A DNA stretch of 64,000 bases from Kumtagia sp052180275 (GCF_052180275.1 NZ_CP197465.1:5766001-5830000), one strand, 5' to 3'. Shown: positions 9,375 to 18,095, counted from the stretch's first letter. The notes: a model not told the origin generated them from the letters alone. Translations and numbers: made by a program.

Positions 9375-9881
9375 ATGACCATTCGTGATCTCATCCCGTG
9401 GAGACGGGACAATAACCAGACGCCGGCCGTTTATCGCGATAACGACCGGGATCCTTTCATGGCACTGCATCGCGAGATGAACCGGTTGTTCGACGACGTC
9501 TTCCGCGGCTTCGATACGCGGCTGCCGCCGTTTGGCGGCTTTGCCGCGCGTGGCGTCAATTGGCCAAGCGTCGAGATTTCCGACACTGAGAAGGAAATCC
9601 GCATCACGGCGGAGGTGCCCGGCTTGGAGGAGAAGGACATCGAGGTCCTGCTCGATGACGGTGTGCTGACGCTCAAGGGTGAGAAGCGTTCGGAAACTGA
9701 GGACAAGGACCGCCAGTTCTCCGAGCGAGTTTACGGCCGGTTCGAGCGCCGCATCCCGCTCGGTTACGAGGTCGAGCAGGACGAGGTTGATGCACACTTC
9801 CGCAATGGCGTGCTGACGGTGATCTTGCCCAAAACCGCCAAGGCACAATCGCAGGCCAAGCGGATCGCAATCAAGGGCTGA
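9375..9881 (+). CDS. Small heat-shock protein, Hsp20 family (class B-like)
   Basis: 168 residues: MTIRDLIPWRR start, MALHREMNRLFDDVFRGFD, then the alpha-crystallin domain WPSVEISDTEKEIRITAEVPGLEEKDIEVLLDDGVLTLKGEKRSE, the YGRFERRIPLGYEVEQDEVDAHFRNGVLTVILPK strands, and KRIAIKG at the end. It differs in N-terminal region from the preceding Hsp20, consistent with the class A/class B pairs seen in rhizobia. AAGGAGAAG precedes the ATG. It lies 118 bp downstream, with its own structured leader, so may be read from its own promoter or from the same transcript. Confidence 0.95.
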   Translation: MTIRDLIPWRRDNNQTPAVYRDNDRDPFMALHREMNRLFDDVFRGFDTRLPPFGGFAARGVNWPSVEISDTEKEIRITAEVPGLEEKDIEVLLDDGVLTLKGEKRSETEDKDRQFSERVYGRFERRIPLGYEVEQDEVDAHFRNGVLTVILPKTAKAQSQAKRIAIKG

Positions 9882-9901
9882 CGATAACAATCCAGGAGGC
9901 C

Positions 9902-9938
9902 GGAGGCGACCAGGACGGCCGCCTCCCACAATGTTTTT
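9902..9938 (+). terminator. Rho-independent-like terminator after hsp20
   Basis: Arms GGAGGCG (9902-9908) and CGCCTCC (9920-9926) form a 7-bp GC-rich stem, and a run of five T follows at 9934-9938. It lies 21 nt past the hsp20 stop. Confidence 0.6.
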
Positions 9939-9981
9939 GACACTGCGCTGTGCGCGGCACGCGACGTCTTCCGCGGGTAGA

Positions 9982-11049
9982 TCAATCAACATGAGGCTGC
10001 CTCTCTTGACTGTCCGTCGCCTGCCATTCGAGAAACAGGCTATATCCAACAGCCAACAGCACCGGGCCGAGGAATACGCCGATGAAGCCGAAGGCCAAAA
10101 TGCCGCCGAGGAAGCCGAAGAAACTGAGCAACACGGGCAGACTGTTCGCTTGCGTGAGAAGATAGGGCCTCAACAGGTTGTCTATGCTGCTCACCAGCAG
10201 CAGACCCCAACCGGCGACAAAGATGCTCCAGCCAACCTCTCCCTGAAAGAACAACCACAGCGCGACAGACCCCCAGACCAGCGGAGGGGCGGCGGGCACG
10301 AAGGACAGAAGAAAGGTGATGAAGCCGAGCAGCAGGGCCTGGGGCACACCAGCTATCCAAAACCCGAGCCCGGCCAACAGTCCTTGCGCAATAGCCGTCC
10401 CGATTACACCGTAGACCACCCCGGTGACTGTTGATCCGGCAACCAAAAGCAGATGGCGGGCGCGAGTGCCACCGATCCGCTCGGAACTGCCGTGCGCGGA
10501 AGCTGCCATTTGGCGCCCGTACCGATAAAAGAAGAACGCGATGAACACGCTTAGGACCAGTTCGAGGAGTCCGACGCCCAGAACGGCACCGCTGGCTACC
10601 GCGATGTCGGTCGCGGGACGGATCAGCTTCGTCAGTTCGACGAGGAAGGCCGGTGCATTGTAGGCCAGGCCCTGCCAGTAGAGTGCCAGGCGCTCTCCTA
10701 TGAACGGGATTTCGGCTACCCAGGCAGGCGGCGCGGGTGGGCCTTGCTCAAGAAGGCGGTTCACCGCCTGGGCTACGGTGGCCACACTATCGGCCAGTGT
10801 TGCCACCAAGATAGCAAAGGGAGCCACGACGACGGCTGCTACAAGGAGTGTCATGAGAAGCGCGGCAGGCGTCCTCCTTCCTCCCAAAAGTCCCTCGAAC
10901 CAGATGTAGATTGGCCAAGTGGAGAAGCAGAGCACAGCCGCCCAAATCAGGGCAGAGAGGAATGGCCAGAGAACAACAATGCACCCGACGCCTAGAAGCA
11001 CGAGTGCGCCAATTCCCAAGATCTGCTCAACTGGTCGGTCAAATACCAT
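9982..11049 (-). CDS. AI-2E family transporter (membrane protein)
   Basis: 355 residues with about eight hydrophobic segments. The family pattern is clear: two N-terminal spans (ILGIGALVLLGVGCIVVLWPFLSALIWAAVLCFSTWPIY), a periplasmic middle part, then GVVYGVIGTAIAQGLLAGLGFWIAGVPQALLLGFITFLLSFVP and the C-terminal DNLLRPYLLTQANSLPVLLSFFGFLGGILAFGFIGVFLGP. Members have been linked to autoinducer-2 export or Na+/H+ antiport; the substrate here cannot be told. It is convergent with the preceding hsp20 gene. Confidence 0.9.
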   Translation of the reverse strand: MVFDRPVEQILGIGALVLLGVGCIVVLWPFLSALIWAAVLCFSTWPIYIWFEGLLGGRRTPAALLMTLLVAAVVVAPFAILVATLADSVATVAQAVNRLLEQGPPAPPAWVAEIPFIGERLALYWQGLAYNAPAFLVELTKLIRPATDIAVASGAVLGVGLLELVLSVFIAFFFYRYGRQMAASAHGSSERIGGTRARHLLLVAGSTVTGVVYGVIGTAIAQGLLAGLGFWIAGVPQALLLGFITFLLSFVPAAPPLVWGSVALWLFFQGEVGWSIFVAGWGLLLVSSIDNLLRPYLLTQANSLPVLLSFFGFLGGILAFGFIGVFLGPVLLAVGYSLFLEWQATDSQERQPHVD

Positions 11050-11268
11050 TATGCGTCTTGCAGCCCCATTAGGTCCTCAGCAGCCTCAAAATCCCTCCGG
11101 GAAATGTTGCCTTGAACCCACAAACCATATGGGTTGGCTGGTTGGCACGCCACTATTTCGGTCACCGCTGGCTGACTGGGTGTTAGGTTTGAGCCGCAAT
11201 AAACAGGGGGCTTCGCCCAAGACAAAGACCGGCGTCACGGCGATCGGCCCGCTCAAGGCGACCGCGGC

Positions 11269-11597
11269 TTAAGTCACCTCGTCTGTGACAACCTCGAACC
11301 TTACCAGTTGCGATTGGCCAAAGCTGGTCGAAAGCGCCACGTCCGTGGCATCCCGGCCGGTCGCCATCAGGATCCGCCCGATCCTCGGCTTGTTGTGGCG
11401 CGCATCGAAAGTGTACCAGTTGCCGCCCAGATAAGCCTGGAACCAGGCACTGAAATCCATCGGATCGGGAACGGGCGGAACGCCGATGTCGCCGAGATAG
11501 CCCGTGCAGTAGCGTGCCGGAATGTTCATGCAACGGCAGAGCGTGATCGCAAGATGGGCAAAGTCGCGGCACACGCCTGTCCTGTCGGTGAAGCCGC
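11269..11597 (-). pseudogene. Transglutaminase-like protein, 3' remnant cut by IS21
   Basis: On the minus strand the IS end (AATCAACA) is followed directly by SGFTDRTGVCRDFAHLAITLCRCM, with the nucleophile Cys of a bacterial transglutaminase-like peptidase, then IPARYCTGYLGDIG, MDFSAWFQAYLGGNWYTFDARHN and RIGRILMATGRDATDVAL. These are the C-terminal 100 or so residues of a family normally 260-300 residues long. The N-terminal half is absent on the far side of the IS, so it was lost, not just interrupted. A start codon inside the IS (11634) could drive a short fusion, probably inactive. Confidence 0.8.
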
Positions 11598-11652
11598 TGT
11601 TGATTTTCACTGAGAACTGACCCGGCATTTTCACCGAGAAGTGACCCGCCCT

Positions 11653-12465
11653 TCATGTATGTTTTGGTTCTGCGGGGACGGTCAAGGTTCTAGCTTTCTC
11701 CTTTGCTCTTTTCGGCTCTTGGGCAGAGCTGTTCTTGAACCGGAAGCTGTCGTTCCCGGTCTCCAGGATGTGGCAGTGATGGGTCAGCCGGTCGAGAAGC
11801 GCGGTTGTCATCTTGGCATCGCCAAAAACGGTCGCCCACTCGCTGAAGCTGAGGTTTGTGGTGATGATCACGCTGGTGCGTTCGTAGAGCTTGCTCAGCA
11901 GATGGAAGAGCAATGCGCCACCTGATGCGCTGAACGGCAGATAGCCGAGCTCATCCAGGATAACGAGATCGGAATGCACGAGGCGATTGGCGATCTGGCC
12001 TGATCGTCCCTGTGCCTTTTCCTGTTCGAGCGCATTGACCAACTCGACAGTCGAGAAGAAGCGAACCCGTTTGTGATGATGCTCGATGGCCTGCACGCCA
12101 AGCGCGGTCGCAATATGGGTTTTGCCTGTGCCTGGGCCGCCGACGAGGACAACATTGTTGGCGTCATCGATGAACTCGCCACGATGAAGCTGACGCACCA
12201 GGGCCTCGTTTATCTCACTGCTGGCGAAGTCAAAGCCATTGAGATCGCGATAGGCTGGAAAGCGCGCCGTCTTGAGCTGATAGGCTGTGGACCTGACCTC
12301 CCGTTCCGCCGTTTCGGCCTTCAGCAGTTGCGACAGGATCGGAATGGCGGCTTCAAATGCGGGCGCCCCCTGTTCGGTGAGTTCGCCGACAGCTTGCGCC
12401 ATGCCGTGCATCTTCAGGCTTCGAAGCATGATGACTATTGCGCCGCTGGCAGGGTTATGACGCAT
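11653..12465 (-). CDS. istB: IS21 helper ATPase IstB
   Basis: 270 residues of the AAA+ DnaC-like transposition helper. Walker A is VGGPGTGKTHIATALG, Walker B is LVILDELGYLPF, and the sensor region STVELVNALEQEK and IITTNLSFSEWATVFGDAKMTTALLDRLTHHCHI is intact. It forms an oligomer on DNA that recruits IstA. It overlaps the istA 3' end by 11 nt, the usual translationally coupled arrangement. No lesion is seen, so the element may be active. Confidence 0.95.
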   Translation of the reverse strand: MRHNPASGAIVIMLRSLKMHGMAQAVGELTEQGAPAFEAAIPILSQLLKAETAEREVRSTAYQLKTARFPAYRDLNGFDFASSEINEALVRQLHRGEFIDDANNVVLVGGPGTGKTHIATALGVQAIEHHHKRVRFFSTVELVNALEQEKAQGRSGQIANRLVHSDLVILDELGYLPFSASGGALLFHLLSKLYERTSVIITTNLSFSEWATVFGDAKMTTALLDRLTHHCHILETGNDSFRFKNSSAQEPKRAKEKARTLTVPAEPKHT

Positions 12466-13984
12466 GGCGCACCTCTGCGGCCTTCCTCAAGGCATCGTAG
12501 CGCTCGACGTTTGCCTTCGTCTCATTGGTGAGCGTTAGGGCCTGAGGAGCACTGATGGTCGGGGGTGTGAGCGATTTGCCGTCGATCAGACGATGGAGCA
12601 GATTCAGCACATGGGTTTTGGTTGGAACGCCGGCTTCCAACGCCATCTCCACGGCACATAGCACGGCCTGCTCGTCGTGTTGCAAGACGAGCGCCAGGAT
12701 GTCGACCATCTCGCGATCGCCGCCTGGCTTCTTGAGCAAGTGTTGTTGCAAATTCCTGAACGCATCGGGGAGTTCAGCAAACGGTGCTCCGTTGCGCAGC
12801 GCGCCTGGTTTGCGCTGAACAACAGCCAGATAGTGGCGCCAGTCATAGATCGTCTGACCCGGCCGATCATGCGAGCGATCGATGATGCGGCGATGCTCAC
12901 AGAGGATCAAACCCTCCGCGGCAACAACGATGCGATCCGGATAGATCCGAACGCTGACAGGCCGATTGGCAAAGGATGCCGGAACGCTGTAGCGGTTGCG
13001 CTCTAAATGCACGAGACAGGTCGGGGAGACCCGTTTGGTGTATTCGACAAACCCGTCGAAGAGACGTGATGTCGGCATGAGGGCCTGGGATTCCTCTGCC
13101 CAGATATCGGCAATGGTGCCGCGCATCTTTCCATGCGGGGTCTTCTGCCAAAACTCCTTGCATCGAAGCTCCAGCCAGTCGTTCAGGGCTTCGAGCGAGG
13201 CAAAGCGCGGAATGGGTTGCCACAGGCGATGACGCGCATCCTGGACGTTCTTCTCGACCTGCCCCTTCTCCCAGCCTGACGCTGGATTGCAGAACTCGGG
13301 TTCGAACAGGTAGTGGCTGGCCATCGCCATGAAGCGGACGTTGACGTCGCGCTCCTTGCCGCGCCCGACCTTGTCGATCGCCGTGCGCATGTTGTCGTAG
13401 ATGCCGCGCCGGGGAACGCCGCCAAAGACACGGAAGGCATGATTGTGGGCGTCGAACAGCATCTCGTGCGTCTGCAGCAGATAGGCTCGAACGATGAAGG
13501 CCCTGGAGTAGCTGAGCTTCGTATGCGCCACCTGCAGCTTGGTGCGCTCGTTGCCGATGATGGCCCAATCCTCGGACCAATCGAACTGGAACGCCTCTCC
13601 AGGCTCGAACGCCAGCGGCACGAATGTCCCTCGTCCTGTCGTCTGCAATTCCCTCTGAAGATTTGCCTTCCACTCCCGGGCGAAAGCAGCAACACGACCG
13701 TAAGACCCCTCATAGCCAAGGCTCACCAGATCGGAATGGAACTGCTTGACGGTCCGCTTCTGTTTGCGGTTCTTCTTTGCTTCCGCCCTCAGCCAGGCCG
13801 ACAAACGGTCGGCAAACGGGTCAAGCTTGCTCGGCCGCTCCGGAACCTTGAACTGAGGCTCCACGCCATCAGAGCGTAGATATTTGCGGATGGTGTTCCG
13901 CGACAGGCCAGTCCTACGGCCAATCTCACGGATCGATAGATTCTCTCGAAAATGCCAGCGTCGGATTACGCTCAATAACGCCAT
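12455..13984 (-). CDS. istA: IS21 transposase IstA
   Basis: About 509 residues from the ATG at 13984 (MALLSVIRRWHFRENLSIREIGRRTGLSRNTIRKYLR), a helix-turn-helix that binds the terminal repeats. The integrase core has FQFDWSEDW (first catalytic Asp), RGIYDNMRTAIDK (second Asp region) and the late Glu near GWEKGQVEKNVQDARHRLW. The C-terminal region YSVPASFANRPVSVRIYPDRIVV is the usual beta-barrel. An upstream in-frame ATG at 14032 adds 16 residues of IS-end sequence. Together with istB it makes a complete element. Confidence 0.94.
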   Translation of the reverse strand: MALLSVIRRWHFRENLSIREIGRRTGLSRNTIRKYLRSDGVEPQFKVPERPSKLDPFADRLSAWLRAEAKKNRKQKRTVKQFHSDLVSLGYEGSYGRVAAFAREWKANLQRELQTTGRGTFVPLAFEPGEAFQFDWSEDWAIIGNERTKLQVAHTKLSYSRAFIVRAYLLQTHEMLFDAHNHAFRVFGGVPRRGIYDNMRTAIDKVGRGKERDVNVRFMAMASHYLFEPEFCNPASGWEKGQVEKNVQDARHRLWQPIPRFASLEALNDWLELRCKEFWQKTPHGKMRGTIADIWAEESQALMPTSRLFDGFVEYTKRVSPTCLVHLERNRYSVPASFANRPVSVRIYPDRIVVAAEGLILCEHRRIIDRSHDRPGQTIYDWRHYLAVVQRKPGALRNGAPFAELPDAFRNLQQHLLKKPGGDREMVDILALVLQHDEQAVLCAVEMALEAGVPTKTHVLNLLHRLIDGKSLTPPTISAPQALTLTNETKANVERYDALRKAAEVRHAS

Positions 13985-14092
13985 GTCGATCACTCCAATG
14001 CCCCCACTGTCATGCAGGGGTGGTTCAAACATGGGTCAATTCTCGATGGAAATATCCTGCGCTGCCGGGTCAGTTCTCAAAGGCAATCAACA

Positions 14093-14617
14093 GGCAAAGC
14101 TCATCTGGTGCCGCGCGATGCGGCTAGCGCCGCGGTCACAGCCTTTACGACGAAGGTGCGCATTCTAGATTTCGATACGGTCGAGCTCGACATTGCGAGG
14201 GCGCTCGCGAACGCGGCGAACGATGCGGAAGACGCGGTGACCGCCGCCTGTTCGCTCTTGGAATCTGTCTGCCGCTCCATCCTGATCGAGCTTGGTCTTC
14301 CTCTGCCGCCGAAGAAGGACATCGACGGCCTCATCCGCGCCGTTCAGGAGCCGCTCAATCTCTCTCCGGGGCGCACCGACCTGCCTGCTGAGGTCGAGCA
14401 GGATGTCCGGCAGGTACTCGGTGGCCTGACATCGGTTGCAAAGGGAATTGGCGCACTGCGTACGCACGCCGGGGACGCCCACGGACGCGAGCGCGGCTTT
14501 AAACGCATCGACGCGCGCATCGCCCGCCTCGCAATCACATCGGCGAGTTCGCTCGCCCTGTTCCTAATCGAGACCTGGGAACAGCAGCAGCATCGTGCGC
14601 TGCCCTTGCGGGATTAG
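14093..14617 (+). pseudogene. Abortive infection (Abi_C domain) protein, 5' truncated
   Basis: The frame from the IS border carries an Abi_C domain: NDAEDAVTAACSLLESVCRSILIELGLPLPPKKDIDGLIRAVQEPLNL, VLGGLTSVAKGIGALRTHAGDAHGRERGFKRIDARIARLAITSASSLALFLIETWE. Full proteins have about 150-200 further residues before this. Upstream of about 14140 the frame runs into IS sequence (an ATG at 14012 lies in the IS), so the native start was removed by the insertion or a following deletion. Probably inactive, though a start such as ATG/GTG inside the remnant could express the lone domain. Confidence 0.7.
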
Positions 14618-14794
14618 GACCAGCGCTTCGGATCGGGAAGAAGCTAAGTCACGCCGGACCTCATATTCGCGTCCTCGACCTAGCGCTGTTTCCTGGGTTG
14701 CGATGTGCGACGAACTCGCCCAGGAAGGGTACGATCGAGACAAGACATCCGCGCATCCGGAAGTACGACAACGCTGGAGTGCTGGGGAGACGAT

Positions 14795-15844
14795 ATGACG
14801 AAACCGGCGCGCAACCCGACAGAGCCATTGCGGACGCGGCACGTATTTCTGGACACCGAAGTCTATCGCAGGGCCGGCTTCAACATCTCGAACACATCCT
14901 TCGCGCTGTTGGCCAAAGAGATCGAAGCGGGACGGATCGTCCTGCACGTGTCGGATATTACCTTGGCCGAGGTTCAAAGGCAGCTCAAAGGAGCCGTACT
15001 CGAATACGCTGCCGAAGCAAAACGGCTGGCGCGAGACTTCAATCGGATCGCCCAAATCAGCGGTCGGAAGAACACAACGGTTAATGAAGTGGATGGCTCG
15101 GACGCTGCCGACGCTGCGTGGTCGGGCTTCCTTGACGGCCTGTTGAAGCGGTTCCGCGCCCACTCGATCCTGGCGCTCGATGTTCCAGCCCGGATAGTGT
15201 TCGAGCGCTATTTCGCAGCCCAACCGCCATTTGACGACCACGGCAGTAAGGAGTTTCCCGACGCTTTTGTGATCGAAGGCCTCGCGCGCTACTGCAAGAC
15301 CAGTGAGATTCTAATGTACGTCGTTAGCCGTGACGCTGCTCTGCGCCGCGCCGCCGGTAACCACAGTGCTCTCATTCCGCTGCAGACGATCGAAGAGGTT
15401 CTTGCCGCTGCAACAGCGGCGAGCAGCGCCGACCTAGAAGCGATCGCGGATGATGTTTTGGCTGCGCCGGACTTCGATCATCAATTCACCGAGGCAATAG
15501 AGGCCGACCTGGATTTCGTTGACTTCGTCTACTACGGCACCCTGACGGAAGGCGCCGTAAGAGGGGCCGAGCTGGAAGAGATTGTCAGCGTCGATGACTA
15601 CTATGTCGCCGCGTTCGACGAGACCAAGATCGGACTGATCGTGCAGGCGAATGTGATACTCAATGCGAGGGTGCGTTACATCGACGAGGAGGAGTTGCGC
15701 GATAAGGACGATGACGTGATCCCTACCGCGTCGGAAACATGGTCGCGTACCCACGCTCGGCTAAAACTATACATCTCGATCGATCTATCCACCTTACGCT
15801 TCAAGGAAACCGAGCTGCTGACGCGGGATGTTATCGTCGAATAG
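14795..15844 (+). CDS. PIN-domain protein (DUF4935/PIN_12-like)
   Basis: 349 residues. The N-terminus RHVFLDTEVYRRAGFNISNTSFALLAKEIEAGRIVLHVSDITLAEVQRQL gives the first PIN Asp (LDTEV) and the conserved Glu in the second helix (LAEV); later acidic residues are in FPDAFVIEGLARY and YVVSRDAAL. PIN domains are Mg-dependent ribonucleases, often toxins. The last about 150 residues are acidic and of unknown role. I chose the ATG at 14795, preceded by GGGGAGACG; a GTG at 14705 would add 30 basic residues. No antitoxin gene of usual type is adjacent. It could act as a stand-alone defence nuclease. Confidence 0.72.
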   Translation: MTKPARNPTEPLRTRHVFLDTEVYRRAGFNISNTSFALLAKEIEAGRIVLHVSDITLAEVQRQLKGAVLEYAAEAKRLARDFNRIAQISGRKNTTVNEVDGSDAADAAWSGFLDGLLKRFRAHSILALDVPARIVFERYFAAQPPFDDHGSKEFPDAFVIEGLARYCKTSEILMYVVSRDAALRRAAGNHSALIPLQTIEEVLAAATAASSADLEAIADDVLAAPDFDHQFTEAIEADLDFVDFVYYGTLTEGAVRGAELEEIVSVDDYYVAAFDETKIGLIVQANVILNARVRYIDEEELRDKDDDVIPTASETWSRTHARLKLYISIDLSTLRFKETELLTRDVIVE

Positions 15845-15850
15845 CCGCCC

Positions 15851-16729
15851 TCACGATCCCGGTTTCGGTAGTGCGAGCCCGAAACGCTCCTTCATTTCGT
15901 CGGCGCGTGCCCAGGCATCGCCCGGCAGGCGATCGATGAAGGTTTCATAGACTCGTTGGAAGGCGGTCAGCGTCGAGGCGTCAGTCAGGGCCTCGGCCTG
16001 CGCGGCCGGTAACAGCGGCTTCATGTCGAGCAGGAGCCGTGGTCGGGCGAGCTTGCCAAACATGCGTTCCTGCGCCTGTGCCCGCGAGATTGTCTGCCCC
16101 GACAGGGCGACGTACCTCCCGAAGAGGGTGGCCACCTTGGCGACGTCGATATCCGGAAACACGTCCAGCGCGTGATCGAGGTCGTACAGATCGCGGCCCT
16201 TGTCGCGCTGGAGCAACGCCCGCAGTTTTGTCGCCAGCATTTCCTCGCGGGAGAAGGTCGGCACGTCGCACTGGCCGCCAAACCAAGGGCTATCAACCGC
16301 GTACGGCAGCGCCAGTGGCGGATCGAACGCCTCGGTCTCGCTGGTGTTCGTTTCGACTTTGAGGCGAATGGGGACGCCGCTCCCGTCTTCGGCCTCGACG
16401 CGGAAGCGGAGCTTGGGTGCGACAATACTGGGGTCGTAGTTGGCCTGCCCTAACCAGGGCTGGAGCGCGGCGCGCAGGGCGTCGAGCACCGGCCCGATGG
16501 GGCCCGCCTGTGTGCGGACGAGGTCGATGTCCTCCGAGTAGCGCAGCGGCGCCGGGAAGTGCAGCTTGTTGAGCGCGGTGCCACCGCGAAAGCGCAACGC
16601 CTCGCGCAGGAAAGGATTCGCGAAGATGGCGACGATCGCCCGGCTGATGATAAGATCCTGCTCGACCTGGCGCTGGTCGGCCCAAGGGACGACCGTGCCC
16701 CAGGCGACGATATTCTGCGCGGGGATCAT
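15851..16729 (-). CDS. abiEii: AbiEii-type nucleotidyltransferase toxin
   Basis: About 292 residues from the ATG at 16729. The nucleotidyltransferase motif FRGGTALNKLHF followed by YSEDIDLVRT gives the GG-T and the two metal-binding Asp residues of the family; LKVETNTSE and the late basic region REEMLATKLRALLQRDKGRDLYDL are also typical. Known relatives are type IV toxins that transfer nucleotides to tRNA. The ATG overlaps the antitoxin stop by 4 nt (ATGA), so the two are translationally coupled. An in-frame ATG 39 nt earlier exists but lies within the antitoxin gene. Confidence 0.93.
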   Translation of the reverse strand: MIPAQNIVAWGTVVPWADQRQVEQDLIISRAIVAIFANPFLREALRFRGGTALNKLHFPAPLRYSEDIDLVRTQAGPIGPVLDALRAALQPWLGQANYDPSIVAPKLRFRVEAEDGSGVPIRLKVETNTSETEAFDPPLALPYAVDSPWFGGQCDVPTFSREEMLATKLRALLQRDKGRDLYDLDHALDVFPDIDVAKVATLFGRYVALSGQTISRAQAQERMFGKLARPRLLLDMKPLLPAAQAEALTDASTLTAFQRVYETFIDRLPGDAWARADEMKERFGLALPKPGS

Positions 16730-17553
16730 TCGTCGATCTCCGGGGCGCGACGGACGATGACGCGCCATCGGGAATCGCGCTCGAGCGGCGGCGGCGCGAA
16801 ATCCGGATCGGCGGCCTCCTTGCGGTCGAGCTCCGTCCAGGCCTCCCCTCCCCGGGCTTGGAGGGCCGCATGCAGGGGGGCGGTCAGCCCCTCCTGTCCG
16901 AGCCGGTCGAGAAGATGCCCCAGCCGCTGCACGACCGGCCGCTCGGCGGCTGCTGACAGGGCAGCAAGCTGGTCGCCGTCTATCGAGGGGGCAAGGTCGG
17001 TGAGGACGGTGGCGACATTATCGAGCCCGCCTGCGGCGCGCGGATAGCGCAGCAGATCAAGCGCCGTAAGGGCAGGATCGGACACGCGCATCGTGCCGGT
17101 GTCCGTCTTGCGTTCCGCGACGCCCGCCGCAACCGCTTCCATGTTTTTGCGATAGTAGAAGACAATGAGATTGCGGCCCGCCCGGATTTTCGGGAGGCGC
17201 TTGGCGGTAACGACCTGGAACTCCATGACCGCCTGATGCGTCGCACCGTGAAGCTCGGCGGCCTTGAGGAGCCCAACGTAGTAGGGCTGGCTTTCGTGCT
17301 TCATGAGGGCGTCGATATACCACGGCGGCGGCGGCGCCCCCCATGTGGCGAACTGCGGCGGAACGATCACGTAGAAGTCCTGGCGTGGATTGAGAAGGTG
17401 TCCGCGCTTCTGGAGCCGCTCGGCGGCATCGAGAAACGCGCCGCGTGGAACGCCGAGCGCCTTTGCAGCCTCGCCGCCGGCAAAGACCACGCGGCCCGCA
17501 GACAACAGGCTGGAAACATAGGTGGACAGGGCGGAGCGCTGATCGTGAACCAT
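16726..17553 (-). CDS. abiEi: AbiEi-type antitoxin
   Basis: 275 residues. The N-terminal region (SLLSAGRVVFAGGEAAKALGVPRGAFLDAAERLQKRGHLLNPRQDFYVIVPPQ) is a winged helix, followed by WYIDALMKHESQPYYVGLLKAAELHGATHQAVMEFQVVT and the segment IVFYYRKNM, as in AbiEi proteins. It neutralises the AbiEii enzyme and represses its own promoter by binding inverted repeats. Two matching inverted repeats lie just upstream (17562-17580 and 17624-17642). First gene of the pair. Confidence 0.92.
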   Translation of the reverse strand: MVHDQRSALSTYVSSLLSAGRVVFAGGEAAKALGVPRGAFLDAAERLQKRGHLLNPRQDFYVIVPPQFATWGAPPPPWYIDALMKHESQPYYVGLLKAAELHGATHQAVMEFQVVTAKRLPKIRAGRNLIVFYYRKNMEAVAAGVAERKTDTGTMRVSDPALTALDLLRYPRAAGGLDNVATVLTDLAPSIDGDQLAALSAAAERPVVQRLGHLLDRLGQEGLTAPLHAALQARGGEAWTELDRKEAADPDFAPPPLERDSRWRVIVRRAPEIDE

Positions 17554-17561
17554 GTCATATT

Positions 17562-17642
17562 ATCCGCTGGAGGCGCGGATTTTTCAACATGAGTAGTGAT
17601 TGAATGGTAAAGCGTTTCAGCATATCCGCGGAACAAGCGGAG
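17562..17642 (-). promoter_or_regulatory. Two inverted repeats upstream of abiE (likely AbiEi operators)
   Basis: ATCCGC-N7-GCGGAT at 17562-17580 (perfect, 6-bp arms) and ATCCGC-N7-GCGGAG at 17624-17642 (one mismatch) share arm sequence and spacer length, with starts 62 bp apart. The nearer one is 9 nt from the abiEi start codon. AbiEi proteins are known to bind two inverted repeats in their own promoter; the match of site and gene is an inference. Confidence 0.6.
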
Positions 17643-17682
17643 ATTCCATAACGATTCACTTCGCCTCTTTCCTGACTCTCCC

Positions 17683-17728
17683 TTGACGTGAATCCCTGTC
17701 CGCTGATACGCTGATCAGCGTATCAGCG
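17683..17728 (+). promoter_or_regulatory. xre-immA promoter with 28-bp palindromic operator
   Basis: TTGACG (17683-17688) and TACGCT (17707-17712) with 18 nt between form a sigma70-like promoter. A perfect 28-bp palindrome spans 17701-17728; its half is CGCTGATACGCTGA. It covers the -10 region, so a dimer of the downstream Xre protein bound here would block transcription. The core reappears in the promoter of the ubiquitin-like operon at 18862-18879. Confidence 0.8.
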
Positions 17729-17745
17729 TCACACTGGGAGAACGA

Positions 17746-18093
17746 ATGGCACCGACCGACAAGACCTTCGGCAGCGCGATCAGCGACGCGCGCAAGGCCA
17801 AGGGATGGGCTCTGAAGGACCTCGCCGCAAAGGTGCTGCGCGAGGACGAAGAACCGATCTCGCCGCAATACCTCAACGACATCGAGCATGATCGGCGCAG
17901 CCCGTCCTCCGACCGCATGGTCCAGCAATTCGCCGACGCGCTCGGCATCGACCGCGATTGGCTCTACTATCTGGCCGGGCGATACCCCGACGACATAAGG
18001 GACAAGAAGCTATCGGAAAAGCAGGTTTCCGAAGTCATGGTCGCCTTCCGCCGCACGCTCGACAAAAAAGGCAGCAAGGGTGGAGGTTCCTGA
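17746..18093 (+). CDS. Xre-family transcriptional regulator
   Basis: 115 residues with a Cro/CI-type helix-turn-helix: FGSAISDARKAKGWALKDLAAKVLRED, QYLNDIEHDRRSPSSDRMVQQFADALGIDRDWLYYLAGRYPDD. The tail (SEKQVSEVMVAFRRTLDKKG) is short, as in regulators that are cut by an ImmA/IrrE protease rather than carrying a catalytic domain. GGGAGAAC precedes the ATG. It likely represses its own promoter (28-bp palindrome just upstream) and the ubiquitin-like operon. The next gene, immA, starts 2 nt after its stop. Confidence 0.88.
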   Translation: MAPTDKTFGSAISDARKAKGWALKDLAAKVLREDEEPISPQYLNDIEHDRRSPSSDRMVQQFADALGIDRDWLYYLAGRYPDDIRDKKLSEKQVSEVMVAFRRTLDKKGSKGGGS

Positions 18094-18095
18094 TA

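Larger units (their letters stand above)
11598..14092 (-). mobile_element. IS21-family insertion sequence
   Basis: A 2.5-kb element with istA and istB on the minus strand. The ends are imperfect inverted repeats: TGTTGATT...TGAGAACTGACCCGGCA reading inward from 11598, and the reverse complement of the same words ending at 14092. A second, shorter repeat unit lies inside each end (GAGAAGTGACCC left; GAGAATTGACCC right), the multiple terminal repeats typical of IS21. No target duplication is visible: flanks are AAGCCGC and GGCAAAG, which suggests that one side was rearranged after insertion. Confidence 0.88.
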
